A stretch of 64,000 bases of DNA, taken from contig OX578284.1 in NCBI GenBank assembly GCA_951217055.1, positions 42,807,467 through 42,871,466 of the forward strand, written 5' to 3'. The notes under the pieces were generated by a model. It was not told the DNA's origin. It searched no databases and was given only the letters and a program-made list of their open reading frames with translations. Shown here one piece after another: positions 1 through 11,450 of the stretch. Each line of letters begins with the position of its first letter. The first letter of the stretch is position 1. The position numbers and the translations under genes are program-made. This stretch comes from Gerris lacustris. Lineage: Eukaryota > Arthropoda > Insecta > Hemiptera > Gerridae.

Positions 1-98
1 GTCTGATTTTTAAAGGACTGTTTTATTACGGCCAAAATGTTAAAAGCTGGTCCTGTAAAATTAAAATTAATTTTGATGATATGCGTTGGATTTTATTT

Positions 99-760
99 TC
101 TCCTATTCGAAATATATATAGAGAGAAAACATTGCGATGGAGCGAAAATTCGTTCATATTTTGATGTATTTTATGTTAAAATCTCAATATGCTAGATGGA
201 CCTTAAGGTGCGATATTAAAACATTAATCTTCCATGTTGATTATGAGACTTTCCGACCATTGTAAGGTCATCATCAGTCTTTATTTCTAAAGACATTTTT
301 ATAGTCTGTGACTTATGATTTAAAATCTCGTGAGTGCAAAACAGTGTACTTAAAAAAATGTTTGTCTGTCGTCTGCAGTCGGTGCAGGCATGAAGAGCCT
401 AAACTGGCGCACCAAATTCGTTGAAATTTGTCATACGTGTTCAGAAAAATCATATACCGAAGGGAAATCAAGAAATCAATTTAAGCTCTACATCTGGGGG
501 GGGGGGGGGGGGGCGCCACCTCCAAATACACTAAAAAATAAAAGCTCTAAAATGGTTCCAACCATTTTTATTTAAAAAATCTAATATATAGTATGTACAT
601 TTAAATACAAATCTAAGTTGTTTTCCCGCGAAAAATCTAGATTTTGAGAAACCAGCTGACGTGAACGGTAACGCCGGGTTCGATTCTCCACCAGAAGAAC
701 TTATTTGTATGGTAAATTTTGATAAAATGTGTATTAATGGTTATTAAATGTAACCTCAAA
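99..760 (+). mobile_element. Family E dispersed repeat, copy 1 (interrupted)
   Basis: This is one of six copies in the window of a repeat of about 520 bp. It opens with a small terminal hairpin (TTTTCTC...GAGAAAA) followed by a block related to CATTGCGATGGAGC. It then shows the TTTGTCTGTCGTC and AGAAAAATCATATACCGAAG blocks shared with the copies at 8.6 and 12.0 kb, and a GGGTTCGATTCTCC motif at 676-689. Between about 180 and 335 lies extra sequence absent from the other copies; it contains a CCTTAAGGTG block also seen in family B. A run of 18 G at 496-513 replaces the GGAGGCGC of other copies. No coding capacity is visible. The superfamily is unknown; the GGTTCGANNCC motif could be a polymerase III B box. 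Confidence 0.6.
496..513. repeat. G18 homopolymer inside family E
   Basis: Eighteen consecutive G residues on the plus strand. The equivalent place in the copy at 8.6 kb reads TTTGGAGGCGC, so the run looks like a private expansion, or an assembly or sequencing artefact. Confidence 0.9.
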
Positions 761-1784
761 AATTTGAAATAACTAATAAATGGAAAACACTGGAATAATT
801 AATTGTATACTCGTAAATGTAAAAGTTTTGTTCGTCTTGTAACAGACAAATTGGTTTGTACTATTTATATCAAGTCCTCTTGCACACTGATTGTTCTGCA
901 TATTATTCGAGATATTATTTAAATTCCCAACGTGGAAATGAAATCGTAACGATCCTATAACTGTATACGATACCCACGATTAAGGTAAGACATGTTTTAT
1001 ACTAATAATCACATCGTTTATTTGTGAGATGTGTCAATTGTCAAGATGATAAGAAAGAAAACAAAATCGTTACAAGCGAACTTTATGCAAAACATCGTTT
1101 CCAATTGGAAATAGAAAGCGATTGTTATTAATAATTATTTTCATTTGCTTCCTGTCTGACTATTATGCTGGTAGCATTCACAGTAAATTATTAATAATTA
1201 GAAATACCAATAGGAAAAAAAAAATCTTTCAGTCTACGTGATAACAACTTTCCTGAGGATTATCCAGGAACTTAAAAACTAATATAAGATATGTGTGTTG
1301 CATAGCTTTTAAATTATAATATCATATATTATACAGACGTAACAATATAAAAGCTTACCCTATACTTGACTTAAATATAGATGTGGGTTTTTTTAATTAT
1401 AGGGTAGGTTGGTAATATGTAAATATGTAAAAATGATTGATAAGGGATTAACAACTGATGGCTCATGCAAGAACTTTCTGATAATTGATTTTTTTTTCTA
1501 CTTTCAATCTTTATTGTCATTATAATTGCTTCGAGTGAAAGTTGTAAGCTGTATCATTATTATCAATATCTTGGATGATTGGAATATAGTGGTTGTTATA
1601 ATTAGTTATTTGTTGTCACTTGTGTCTGACAGACATGCTTGTTAGGGTAAAGAGTTGCAATAATAATTATGAATTATTACAATGAGAAAGTTAAAATATA
1701 AGATAATTACATTTTTTTAAATTCTGGCATATATTCATTGATAAATTATTAAATATAGATTAGTCAAAAGGTAGATTAGTAAAA
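761..1784. other. AT-rich stretch, nothing recognised
   Basis: No open frame above background, no repeat shared with the rest of the window, and no RNA gene could be seen here. Short A/T runs and scattered TAATAATTA motifs only. Confidence 0.6.
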
Positions 1785-1990
1785 ATACTCATTTTCTCCA
1801 TATAATGGAAAAACATTGAATCATGGTTATGTTTTTGGGCATTGAGTCCACATATCGACATTTCAATGTTTTTTGATGATGTGGAGAAAACCAGTATACA
1901 TTTGTCTAATTGATATAGTAGTTGGATCTTAAGGTGTGAAATTATGAAACTTAATCTATTTTGATTACAATTTCGTCCACTATGAGCTCT
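1785..1990 (+). repeat. Family B dispersed repeat, copy 1
   Basis: About 205 bp that reappears in reverse complement at 48213-48412. Shared blocks include TCATTTTCTCCATATAATGG, TGAATCATGGTTATGTTTTT, AGTATACATTTGTCTAATTG and GGATCTTAAGGTGTGAAATT. Non-coding; no terminal repeats or duplication identified. Confidence 0.75.
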
Positions 1991-2064
1991 GATATCATTT
2001 TATATAAAATTTAGAAACTTCTATCGGCGAAATATAGTACTACAATAAATACAAGTGAAAACCG

Positions 2065-2605
2065 ATTTACCTCCTATCATATTCTAACTTCCTGGCATGA
2101 TATTTAAGAGCGTCACATTTTGTTGTTGTTTTATTGAAACTTCGGCCCTCGTATCGTCAAAATATTGTACTACAAATAAAAACCTAACGACCACCTGCTA
2201 AATCCTAACTTCCCGGCATGATATTTAGAAGCGTCACATTTTGTTGTTTATTTATTGAAACTTCGGCCCTCGTATCGTCAAAATATTGTACTACAAATAA
2301 AAACCTAATAACCTCCTGCTAAATCCTAACTTCCCGGCATGATATTTAGGAGCGTCACATTTTGTTGTTTATTTATTGAAACTTCGGCCCTCGTATCGTC
2401 AAAATATTGTACAACAAATAAAAACCTAATGACCTCCTGTTAAATCCTAACTTCCTGGCATGATATTTAAGAGCGTTATTGTTGTTGTTTTATTGAAACT
2501 TCGGCCCTCGTATCGTCAAAATATTGTACTACAAATAAAAACCTAATGACCTCCTGTTAAATCTTAACTTCCTGGTACGATATTTAAAAGCGTCCCATAT
2601 TAATT
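2065..2605. repeat. Tandem array, unit about 120 bp, about 4.5 copies
   Basis: The block CTTCGGCCCTCGTATCGTC recurs about every 120 bp (one unit is shorter, about 117 bp). Each unit also carries CTAACTTCC(C/T)GGCATGATAT and TACAAATAAAAACCTAA. Units differ by only a few bases, so amplification or homogenisation was fairly recent. A lone degenerate piece of the unit sits at 50333-50375. Confidence 0.9.
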
Positions 2606-3888
2606 TCGTTTCTTGCGTGATGGAGATTGCTTTTGTATCCTAGAACCTAGAGCTAGAACATATTCATGATAAAAACCTGTCACTGTTTTAGGGTTTAAAA
2701 TAACATTTTTTATTGAGAACATTTTTAACTTTAATTCAATGTGGGAATATATAAGTTAGGCTATGTTTTATGTTAGGCTAAGTTTCTCCGTACGACTGTG
2801 AGCAAGTATCTACAGTAGAGGAATTTTAAAAATCTAGATTTGAATTTTGGCCCGATTATGGAGCTTGGCTCGTAAAATCTACGACATAACTCATTTCTTG
2901 AGATACTCGCAAGCAAATTGAAAACCTGAAACCTTGGAAATGTTAATTGAATAGCCATTCCACCTTTATCAATATGGAGCATAGTAGATTCAATGGATCA
3001 CTTTTTGTAACGTATTAATACATTTTCAGATTATTGGAGCATTAGGCAACGGCTTATCGCAACATATAGACATGATTGCTTAGGTTAGATTAACTCAAGC
3101 TAGATTTGAGTAGGGCAAATAAGAAGAGTAGTAGTAAATCAATTACTCAAAGTAATCACTTAAGGGCTGTTTTCCTAGTGGGCATCAGACGCGTTACAGT
3201 AAGTTCTACAAAATCTCGGTAGAAATAACTAAACCAATCACAAACCTTACAAGTTAAATATAACTACCGTTCGAGATAATATCAAAAAATTAAATTTATA
3301 AATCCTTTATTTCTAAACATGACATTTGTTGGAATTCCGTTATCCAGCGGTGGTGAGCCAATAAAAAACATTAAACTCTAAATGTTTGGTTGGAATTCCG
3401 GAACCAAAAAACCAGTTCTAATATTAATAAAACATGCAAAGATTCTTAATAAACCCAATATTAATTCACATGAAAATCCTTATAGCCTAAATCACAAGGG
3501 TCTTTGGCCTTAAAATCACTGACAGCTCGCTAAAAACAGAAATTGCTCCAAATTTAATTTAAAAAATCATAAATTTACATAATAATACTTGTTGTAGTTG
3601 TAAATTAAATTTTTTTGTAAATATGTCCGTGAATGAAATTAAATTTTATTTAATTGAATATGTAAATAACTAAAAGTAAAATAAACATTTGGACTACTTA
3701 AATTTGATAAATGTTCACAGTTGTTATAAGTTTGTTTACTTTGGTTTCTCAAATTCTCATGGAGGAACAAGTCATTAAATTATAAATTAAATTTCCAATT
3801 TATTATAAGCAAAACGTAATTTACAGGATGTTTACAAATGATTGTTATCATATATTTATTGCCAACATGGACAATTATTAATATATAT
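2606..3888. other. AT-rich stretch, nothing recognised
   Basis: No gene, RNA or shared repeat was recognised. Two short GTTGGAATTCCG blocks at about 3330 and 3390 form a local duplication. Confidence 0.55.
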
Positions 3889-4139
<251 letters not shown>

Positions 4140-4220
4140 TTGCAGTCATTGGTTATGGTTTTTTGGTATATTTTTGTTAATGAAAGGTAAAGGGAACTTA
4201 CATTATACATCATCCAAAAG

Positions 4221-4349
4221 CGAATAAAAAATGGGGTTTATTACCTGAAACAAACAATTTAAAATATAGATTACAAAAGGTGAATAAAAAATGGGATTAT
4301 TACCTGAAACAAACAATTTAAAATATAGATTAAGAAAAAGCGAATTTCC
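4221..4349. repeat. 64-bp tandem duplication
   Basis: Two adjacent near-identical copies of a unit running from GCGAATAAAAAATGGG through CTGAAACAAACAATTT to ATATAGATTA. Non-coding. Confidence 0.85.
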
Positions 4350-5450
4350 AGTTACCTTTTATGGAGAGTTAAAACAAATAAATCTTTATTTATAGAATAT
4401 AATAAGATAATGGAAATCCATATCTGAACTGCATGAAAATCCTATACAATTTTTTTAATTGAAATATTTTAGGATATATTTCAGAATTTACCTACTCAGG
4501 TTTCTTTACCTAATCAAGCTGGAAAGTGCGTTCAATAAATGAAGGCCCGCATTTTGCGAATGTAGGTTCTACTGTGTCGCCTCTTGCGCTTCTCTCTAGG
4601 ATCATCATCATTAATGTTGCTCTGATGATTATAACAATTTAGACTAATAGTAACAACGGACCTATTATGAATTGACTTTTAGTATTATTAACTAATTTTA
4701 AGTAGGTATAATTATAACGTATCAGATAATATCGTCGAACATGGTCCCAACCAACAATTGTATTTACTATTTTTCGAGCATTTATTTTTACCGAAACAGT
4801 AATTTTCATCATAATTTCAAAAAGGTGTCAGCATAATGTTGACATACTTGCTAAAAGCAAAAAAAAAGAAGAAAATTTGATGATCGTTATTCATTTTTCT
4901 TAGAACTTTTCTAGAACTTAAAGGATATTTCCAGAGAAAGAAGAATTAGGTTGTATCGAATATATAATAGAAATAATCAAAACAACGAAAGAAAGAATGT
5001 TCCAAATCATATGACTTCATCTTCCCTAGTTTACTTTTCAGAGTTTTTTGAACCTCCGCATCTTTTTAAAGAACCCAACTTTGCAGGGGAGATAAGTCCA
5101 TATTATGGTATTCTGCCCCCGATGTCAAAACCTTTTTTTGTCCAAGAAAGGTTTGACCGTTTAGTTCCACCCACAACAAACCATAAGGATACTGGTCACA
5201 CACATTGTCAACTTGAGAGGACGGTCAAAGAAGAACCTGGAAGATACAGAAGGTCAAGTATAAAAGCTGAATTACATCACCGCTATGAAACATTTTCTAT
5301 ACTATAGTATAAGACAGTATACAATAGCAGAATAAAGGAACCTAATCATCTGCCAAACATGTATACGGTATCTTCAAGAATATAAATTGTATCTGTTGTA
5401 TTCCAATCATACCACGTTTAGTTTTGAACTTCTAGGTTACTTCTTAAGCA
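4350..5450 (+). other. Mostly unrecognised; holds one 98-codon open frame
   Basis: Within this stretch a frame open from 4951 has an ATG at 5011 and a stop at 5305-5307, giving 98 residues from the ATG. Its start region reads MTSSSLVYFSEFF and the end contains EPGRYRRSSIKAE. No signal peptide, domain or homologue is recognised. Local base composition is less AT-rich than the flanks, and a pyrimidine-rich stretch ending in TTTCCAG lies just upstream at about 4931, so an exon is possible. Length alone is not strong evidence in a 64-kb window. The rest of the stretch shows nothing. Confidence 0.2.
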
Positions 5451-5666
5451 AGTTCTAGGTCTTCCGGTGGTGACCACGTCTCGAAGGGTGTTCGTCCCGA
5501 CGTTTCGCTTCTAATACTACTGCCATTACCTCAACAAAACCTCCAGTTCACACGTGCCTTAAACCTAGGATACCATGAACATCCCTGAAGATGCTTCTAG
5601 TTTTAGGAGCGAAACGTCGGGACGAACACCCTTCGAGACGCGGTCACCACCGGTTGACCTAGAACT
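5451..5666. repeat. Inverted repeat, 63-bp arms, Penelope-like hairpin motif
   Basis: Arms at 5451-5513 and 5603-5666 are reverse complements with a few mismatches, separated by about 90 bp. The right arm contains CTGAAGA (5585-5591), a potential 6-bp stem (GCTTCT paired with AGGAGC) and GAAAC, followed by GTCGGGACGAACACCC. This 'CTGAAGA-hairpin-GAAACGTCG' layout resembles sequences I associate with Penelope-like element termini and with hammerhead ribozyme cores; that identification is inference. Confidence 0.75.
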
Positions 5667-6040
5667 TCATTATAATACTAACTGCGGAATTGTACGAACT
5701 TCATTTAACATTTCCTTTTTTACTGTTTCATTTCACAAAACATTAGGGTATGGCATGCCAGCGCGCTAATCCTGATTCAGAATAATTTTAAAAAAAATAG
5801 GCGCGTGTTATGTCGGTTTGAGGAAAGCAGATGATGGCCGGGTTAGAGACAAATAAATAAGCACGCAGTACATTTATCTTTAACATATATGTCTTTAGAA
5901 GAAGTAGAGTTTTTGTAAATGATTGCCACAGAAAGTGTTCATCAAAAATATTACTAAAATATTAGGAAGAACACCTTTACCAATCAGCATTTCTTCATTC
6001 CTGATATAAATATAAAAAATACAAACCAAACAAAGAGAAA

Positions 6041-6682
6041 AGAAATATTATTCACTTTACTAGTAGCTGGGTCTTAAGGAAACAAAAAGAGTACGCACTC
6101 ATTTAGCGATATTTCGACCCCTCCTTGGGTCATTCTCAAGCTGACTGACTAGAAGATCACACTACATTTGGGTTGTTAAAAACTTTAAAAATAATTTAAG
6201 AAATGATTGAATCGTCTGATTCTCGTCAAAATTCCTACATCTGGATCTGTTATATTCTAAGGAAACAGTCAAAAACTAATCCAATAACTGGTCATACTGA
6301 ATTACATTAATAAATAAATAATTAAATGAAAAATCCTTTTTCATTTCAGAAAAAGGATTTTTCATTTAATTATTTATTTATTAATGTAATTCAGTATGAC
6401 CAGTTATTGGATTAGTTTTTGACTGTTTCCTTAGAATATAACAGATCCAGATGTAGGAATTTTGACGAGAATCAGACGATTATCATTTCTTAAATTATTT
6501 TTAAAGTTTTTAACAACCCAAATGTAGTGTGATCTTCTAGTCAGTCAGCTTGAGAATGACCCAAGGAGGGGTCGAAATATCGCTAAATGAGTGCGTACTC
6601 TTTTTGTTTCCTTAAGACCCAGCTACTAGTAAAGTGAACAAACAACTAAGGAACCAACACTCTACTTACTAGAAATATTATT
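6041..6682. mobile_element. Near-perfect palindrome (fold-back), 290-bp arms, 6-nt loop
   Basis: Left arm 6051-6342 and right arm 6349-6638 are reverse complements; the only difference I found is a 2-base indel (TTGAATCG against TAATCG). The loop is ATTTCA. The 12-mer AGAAATATTATT occurs on both sides, at 6041-6052 and 6671-6682, and may be a target-site duplication, although 32 unpaired bases lie between the right arm and the right 12-mer. Each arm carries TTGAGAATGACCC...GGGGTCGAAAT, related to the hairpin motif of the neighbouring inverted repeat. No coding capacity. It could be a fold-back element, or an inverted duplication made by template switching. Confidence 0.9.
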
Positions 6683-6785
6683 TATTAAGCAAGAAAAAGG
6701 TTATAGGAAATTATAGCTCCTGCGTCCCACAATATACAAAACAATTTCGATCAGAATCGGATTCAAGAATCGCCTAAACATTGTG

Positions 6786-7306
6786 GTTTCCATGATGTTT
6801 AAATATGGATTGAATCCTGATTTGGGATTTAATTAGCGAGGTGTTTGCATAAGTATAGTATTGAATTCGTATTCAATACACCAATCAGCTGATAAAAAAA
6901 AAATCCTAACTTTTTCTAGGTTTTTGGTAAAGGTTATAAATAATTTTGTAACCTTCACCTTATATAACTAACTACGTTATTCATGTTTGTTTTTGTGTTT
7001 TAATAAACAAAACAGAAAATGACAAATAAAGCCTATGTTTTTGGTTGAGTAGAAGGAGGTTATATTGACAGATTTGACTACATTTTCTGCAGTAACACGC
7101 TAGGGGTGCTCATGCCCACACTCTGTGCATGTCAGGATCGAGTTCAGGAGTTTCCATGAAACTCGATCCAAATACCATCACCGAATTTAGTATATCGTAT
7201 CTGAATCTAAATCCTATTCAATCTGTATTAAATCTAGGTTTCCATGGACACTTTGGATCCAATAACTGTTTTTAAACCGTATTCAATCGTATATAAACAT
7301 CACAGA
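6786..7306. mobile_element. Family C MITE, copy 1
   Basis: Starts with GTTTCCATGATGTTTAAATA and ends with the degenerate inverse of it near 7306, giving imperfect terminal inverted repeats of about 30 bp. The interior shares long blocks with the copy at 16080-16493, including AGGATCGAGTTCAGG and a short internal hairpin GGATCGAGT...ACTCGATCC. No transposase remnant. Target duplication not resolved. Confidence 0.75.
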
Positions 7307-7479
7307 CTCCAAAGCCTGCGTGTTCAAACAATCACCCGCTACCACAATGGCCAGCCAGCTTTAACTATAATGTTCAATTCTCGCTCTTATTGGAATCTGA
7401 ATATGAATTGGAATCTGCTAGACCTCTGGCAGTACACTTAGGCTGTGCATGTTTCACCTATTTAGTTTTAGGACAGTTG

Positions 7480-8608
7480 TTGCAGGGGAATTCGAGTGTA
7501 TTAAATCATGATCCTCAGTGGGAGTTCTGCTTGCTCCACTAAATTATGTTGTTTTCTTTGCACTTCTTCATTTTTGAATTTGCTTAAAAAAAGTCTTAAT
7601 AAGATCCAAAATGTTTATCTAATACGTTATTAACTTTTCAGGATCTATTTTTATATAAACCACTCATAAGTACCCACCTTTAACAATACAGAAATGAAAA
7701 TAACTCTCAAAGGTATGTTGTGTATCTTAAATCCAAAAGGGTTAAAAAAGGAAAGAAAAGTTGTATAATAAAAACTAAATTTCTAATTACTTTTGACCTT
7801 TAACGTAATTATTAGAAATTTAGTTTGAGTTAAATAAGAAAAAACCTGCGAAAGAGTTGCATTTAAAGTATTTTCTTCATGAATTTGCAATATGAAAACT
7901 ACTTTTATTTTCCTTAAAAGATAAGAAGCCATAAAGATATCTTGATTTTAAACCAGAGTAAAAGAAGAACCAAAAACAACTTAAGTGTTTAACTCTCTTA
8001 GAGTAGATTTAATACGACCGGTTTAATACACTTAACACTTAAGTGTATTAAGTTTCAAAGACTTCTAAAGAGAGAAAAAAAACAAGTGAAGTACTTGAAA
8101 AACTTGCTTCCTTTTTTTAAAAAATAAAATCTTTAAGTATCTTAATCGAATCAAACATGCGTAAAGCTTAAAAGAAATAAGCCGTAACCTGTTATAAATC
8201 ATATAAACTTGAGAACTTGATAAGGAAACTTTTTCTATAAATATTAAAAGCCAGTTTATCAATGTAAAAAGAAGTTAAGTAACTTCATGCGTATGACATT
8301 ATGAGTGGTGATTTCCTTTTCTTTTTTTTTCGAAACTGTGAGATATTAAATCAATTTAAAAACTTGTTTATAAGTACAGCAGCTAAATAAAGATGACTTA
8401 TAATTTTTATCTCAACACGTATTTGGTATTTCAACCATATTAATTTCTTTAGACATGTCTTCTTTAAAGACTATAATTGCATGACATCACGTTTGACAAA
8501 TTGAATATTGATTTTAGCTTTAACAATTTGCGATTTCTATACTGGGATTTTGAGGACCATACTATGATGGTAAATAAAACACCAAACTTGATCGGATTAT
8601 TTTATTTA
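7480..8608. other. AT-rich, two small hairpins, no gene
   Basis: A hairpin at 7773-7825 pairs AACTAAATTTCTAAT with ATTAGAAATTTAGTT. Another at about 8022-8050 pairs TTAATACACTTAA with TTAAGTGTATTAA. No coding evidence. Confidence 0.5.
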
Positions 8609-9125
8609 ACTTATTTTTTACTTTCTCATATAAAGAGAAAGTATTGTGATGGCACGAGAATTCGATTTTGGGATTTAGATGGATTTACACGTTTTGAGCT
8701 TCCTTGAGTCCAACAAAACAGGTTTTTAAAAATGTCTGTCAGTCGTCTATCGTCTGTGTAGTCATATCCTATTAACTACAGGGCCAATTTTGAAAAATTT
8801 GGCATACATGCTAAAAATCATACCCAGAGGCGAAATAGAGAAATGAATTTTAGTTCAAAATTTGGAGGCGCTACCCCCAAAAACTCTGAAAAACAAAATA
8901 TCTCTTTAACGGTTCCGACGATTTTAGAATTAAAAAATTCTAAAACTTAGTCAATTTAAATACGAATTTGATATAAGCCGTTTTCCCGGAATAAAATATA
9001 GTTCCTGTTAAATAGCTTTAAACACGGACGGGGAGAGGCCGGATTCGATTTCCCGCCGAGGTGAAGTTATTTTTTATGATACATTTTGATAAAATGTTCA
9101 ATAATAATTAAATGTACCTACGAAA
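8609..9125 (+). mobile_element. Family E dispersed repeat, copy 2
   Basis: Begins with the hairpin TACTTTCTC...GAGAAAGTA, then ATTGTGATGGCACGAG and GGATTTACACGTTTTGAG, and continues to the B-box-like GGATTCGATTTCCC at 9041-9054 and TTATTTTTTATGATACATTT. This is the least disrupted copy and defines the element length of about 515 bp. Non-coding. Confidence 0.75.
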
Positions 9126-9349
9126 ACTAATAAATGGATAACACTGGGCTAAGTAATTATGAATTCATATGTGAGTTGTCTGGGACCGTTTATTTTTTAC
9201 TTATTATTTATCATTATTTTCTGGCTTTTCGTTTTGTTAATTGTTCGTCCCTTTATTTCCTAATTTACATAAATATTTTATGAATAAATTAATGAATATC
9301 CTAAAACTGATTACCAGTTCATGGAAAAGAGTAGTTTAGTTTTCAGAAT

Positions 9350-9752
9350 TTCAGAGAGTTTAGTTCAAGAGTAGTTTAGTTTTCTGAGAGTTTAGTTCAA
9401 GAGTAGTTTAGTTTTCAGAGAGTTTAGTTCAAGATTAGTTTAGTTCAAGAGTAGTTTAGTTTTCTGAGAGTTTAGTTCAAGAGTAGTTTAGTTTTCTGAG
9501 AGTTTAGTTCAAGAGTAGTTTAGTTTTCAGAGAGTTTAGTTCAAGAGTAGTTTAGTTCAAGAGTAGTTTAGTTCAAGAGTAGTTTAGTTTTCAGAGAGTT
9601 TAGTTCAAGAGTAGTTTAGTTTTCTGAGAGTTTAGTTCAAGAGTAGTTTAGTTTTCTGAGAGTTTAGTTCAAGAGTAGTTTAGTTTTCAGAGAGTTTAGT
9701 TCAAGAGTAGTTTAGTTTTCTGAGAGTTTAGTTCAAGAGTAGTTTAGTTTGT
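9350..9752. repeat. Minisatellite of TTCAAGAGTAGTTTAG units
   Basis: About 400 bp built from the 16-mer GTTCAAGAGTAGTTTA alternating with GTTTTC(A/T)GAGAGTTTA, giving a composite unit of about 31 bp plus some 16-bp-only units. Copies are almost identical. Confidence 0.95.
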
Positions 9753-10395
9753 TACATTTCTTTTTACTTAATTGTGAATGAGAAATATTTTGTTTAAAAC
9801 ATATTTCTACAACTCAAAAAGAACTATGAAAATAAAGAATGTCGAAACATAAAAAAATGAATAAAGTATACAAAAGGGTAGTAACTGTTTATATTCAAAA
9901 AAGGAAAAGAAGAATTCAAAGGTGTTTTGTAATAAGGTTTTTAAGTAGGATAAGGAACACTATAGGAAATAGGAATAATAACCAAGCCTGGAGAGTATGG
10001 GATTCCTTCATATTATCTACGCTATAATCTCCTTTGCAAGCAATCTCTGAACTAGACAGAGAGGCAATGACTGGAGCAGTACATACTTCCTTAAAAGAGC
10101 GATGAAAAAGACCTTTAATACTCTGCATTTCCCAAGATATGAAAAGAAACGAAATATCTAAAAGGAAGAATGAAAAAACAAGATGTTAAGTGTCCTGACA
10201 TAACTAAAAATACATTTTTCAACAGAAGAAAATCTTGTTAGTAGAGATATTTTAATATAGTATCAATAAATAAATGATCCAGATGGAAAATTCCATTTCT
10301 AGTTTAAACTATTCAAGATCAAGAATCGGCGTAGATGATTGGTTATCAAATACGCTATACTTATCACAAAACTAACACAAAATCTTAGACGTAAT
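9753..10395. other. No recognised feature
   Basis: AT-rich. Short open frames on both strands of about 60-70 codons are at background level and carry no recognisable domain. Confidence 0.5.
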
Positions 10396-11098
10396 CACAC
10401 TTATCACTTCGAGTAGATGAAGGGTTAACTTGTCCCTACATCAACACAATATCTGGTTCAATTATCTTCTAGACATGATTCACACTTATCACTTCGAGTA
10501 GAAGAGGGGTTAACTTGTCCTTACATCAACACAATATCTGGTTCAATTATCTTCTAGACATGATTCACACTTATCACTTCGAGTAGAAGAGGGGTTAACT
10601 TGTCCCTACATCAACACGATATCTGGTTCAATTATCTTCTAGACATGATTCACACTTATCACTTCGAGTAGAAGAGGGGTTAACTTGTCCCAACATCAAC
10701 ACGATATCTGGTTCAATTATCTTCTAGACATGATTCACACTTATCACTTCGAGTAGAAGAGGGGTTAACTTGTCCCAACATCAACACGATATCTGGTTCA
10801 ATTATCTTCTAGACATGATTCACACTTATCACTTCGAGTAGAAGAGGGGTTAACTTGTCCCTACATCAACACGATATCTGGTTCAATTATCTTCTAGACA
10901 TGATTCACACTTATCACTTCAAGTAGAAGAGGGGTTAACTTGTCCCTACATCAACACGATATCTGGTTCAATTATCTTCTAGACATGATTCACACTTAAA
11001 TTCGAGTAGATGAGGGGATATCTTGTCCCAACACCAACACAATATCTGGTTTACTTATCTTCTAGGCACGCGATTTAACCTCATCACTTCGAGTAGCT
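10396..11098. repeat. 85-bp minisatellite, about 8 copies
   Basis: CACACTTATCACTTCGAGTA recurs at 10396, 10481, 10566, 10651, 10736, 10821 and, with one change, 10906, exactly 85 bp apart; degenerate units follow to about 11098. Each unit contains GGGGTTAACTTGTCC and TATCTGGTTCAATTATC. Very high identity suggests recent expansion. Confidence 0.96.
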
Positions 11099-11277
11099 GA
11101 GTTAAGTGGCTAATTCCCACAAAAAAAAATGTTTTCATAATATTTATTAATTTGGGTGGCTCTATGCATTCACAACCTTATTAGTTCAAGAGACTAGAGA
11201 GCAAGATAAATATTATGGTAATCTTTTGCTATATTCTTAAATATAAGATGAATAAGGTCATTAATTTGGCACTTCTT

Positions 11278-11450
11278 TAGAATGTTACTCCCCTTATAAA
11301 AAAACCAAGAGGGAGTAACAATCAAAAAAAGGTGTAAGGAATGCTATCCTTTAGACTGTAACTCCCCCTTATAAAAAAAGAAATGTGATATTCCTTTGTC
11401 CTAAAATACATTGGACTAAACATCCCTTTGTCTTAATAGTTATTTATATA
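11278..11450. mobile_element. Family D MITE, truncated copy
   Basis: Begins GGCACTTCTTTAGAATGTTA, matching the terminus of the complete copy at 38614-38827, and carries the diagnostic blocks TGTGATATTCCTTTGTCC and ACATTGGACTAAACATCCC. The far terminus and any duplication are missing. Confidence 0.75.

Noticed and set aside
390..575. 61-codon frame in family E copy 1 with a Gly run
   Set aside because: It crosses a G18 homopolymer and is not open in the other family E copies.
676..689. tRNA gene suggested by GGGTTCGATTCTCC (and similar sites in family E)
   Set aside because: No acceptor stem, anticodon arm or full cloverleaf can be drawn around it; treated as a B-box-like motif in a repeat.
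10396..11098. Possible CRISPR-like array
   Set aside because: The whole 85-bp unit repeats without unique spacers and the DNA is eukaryotic; it is a minisatellite. The same holds for the 27-, 28-, 57-, 67- and 101-bp arrays.
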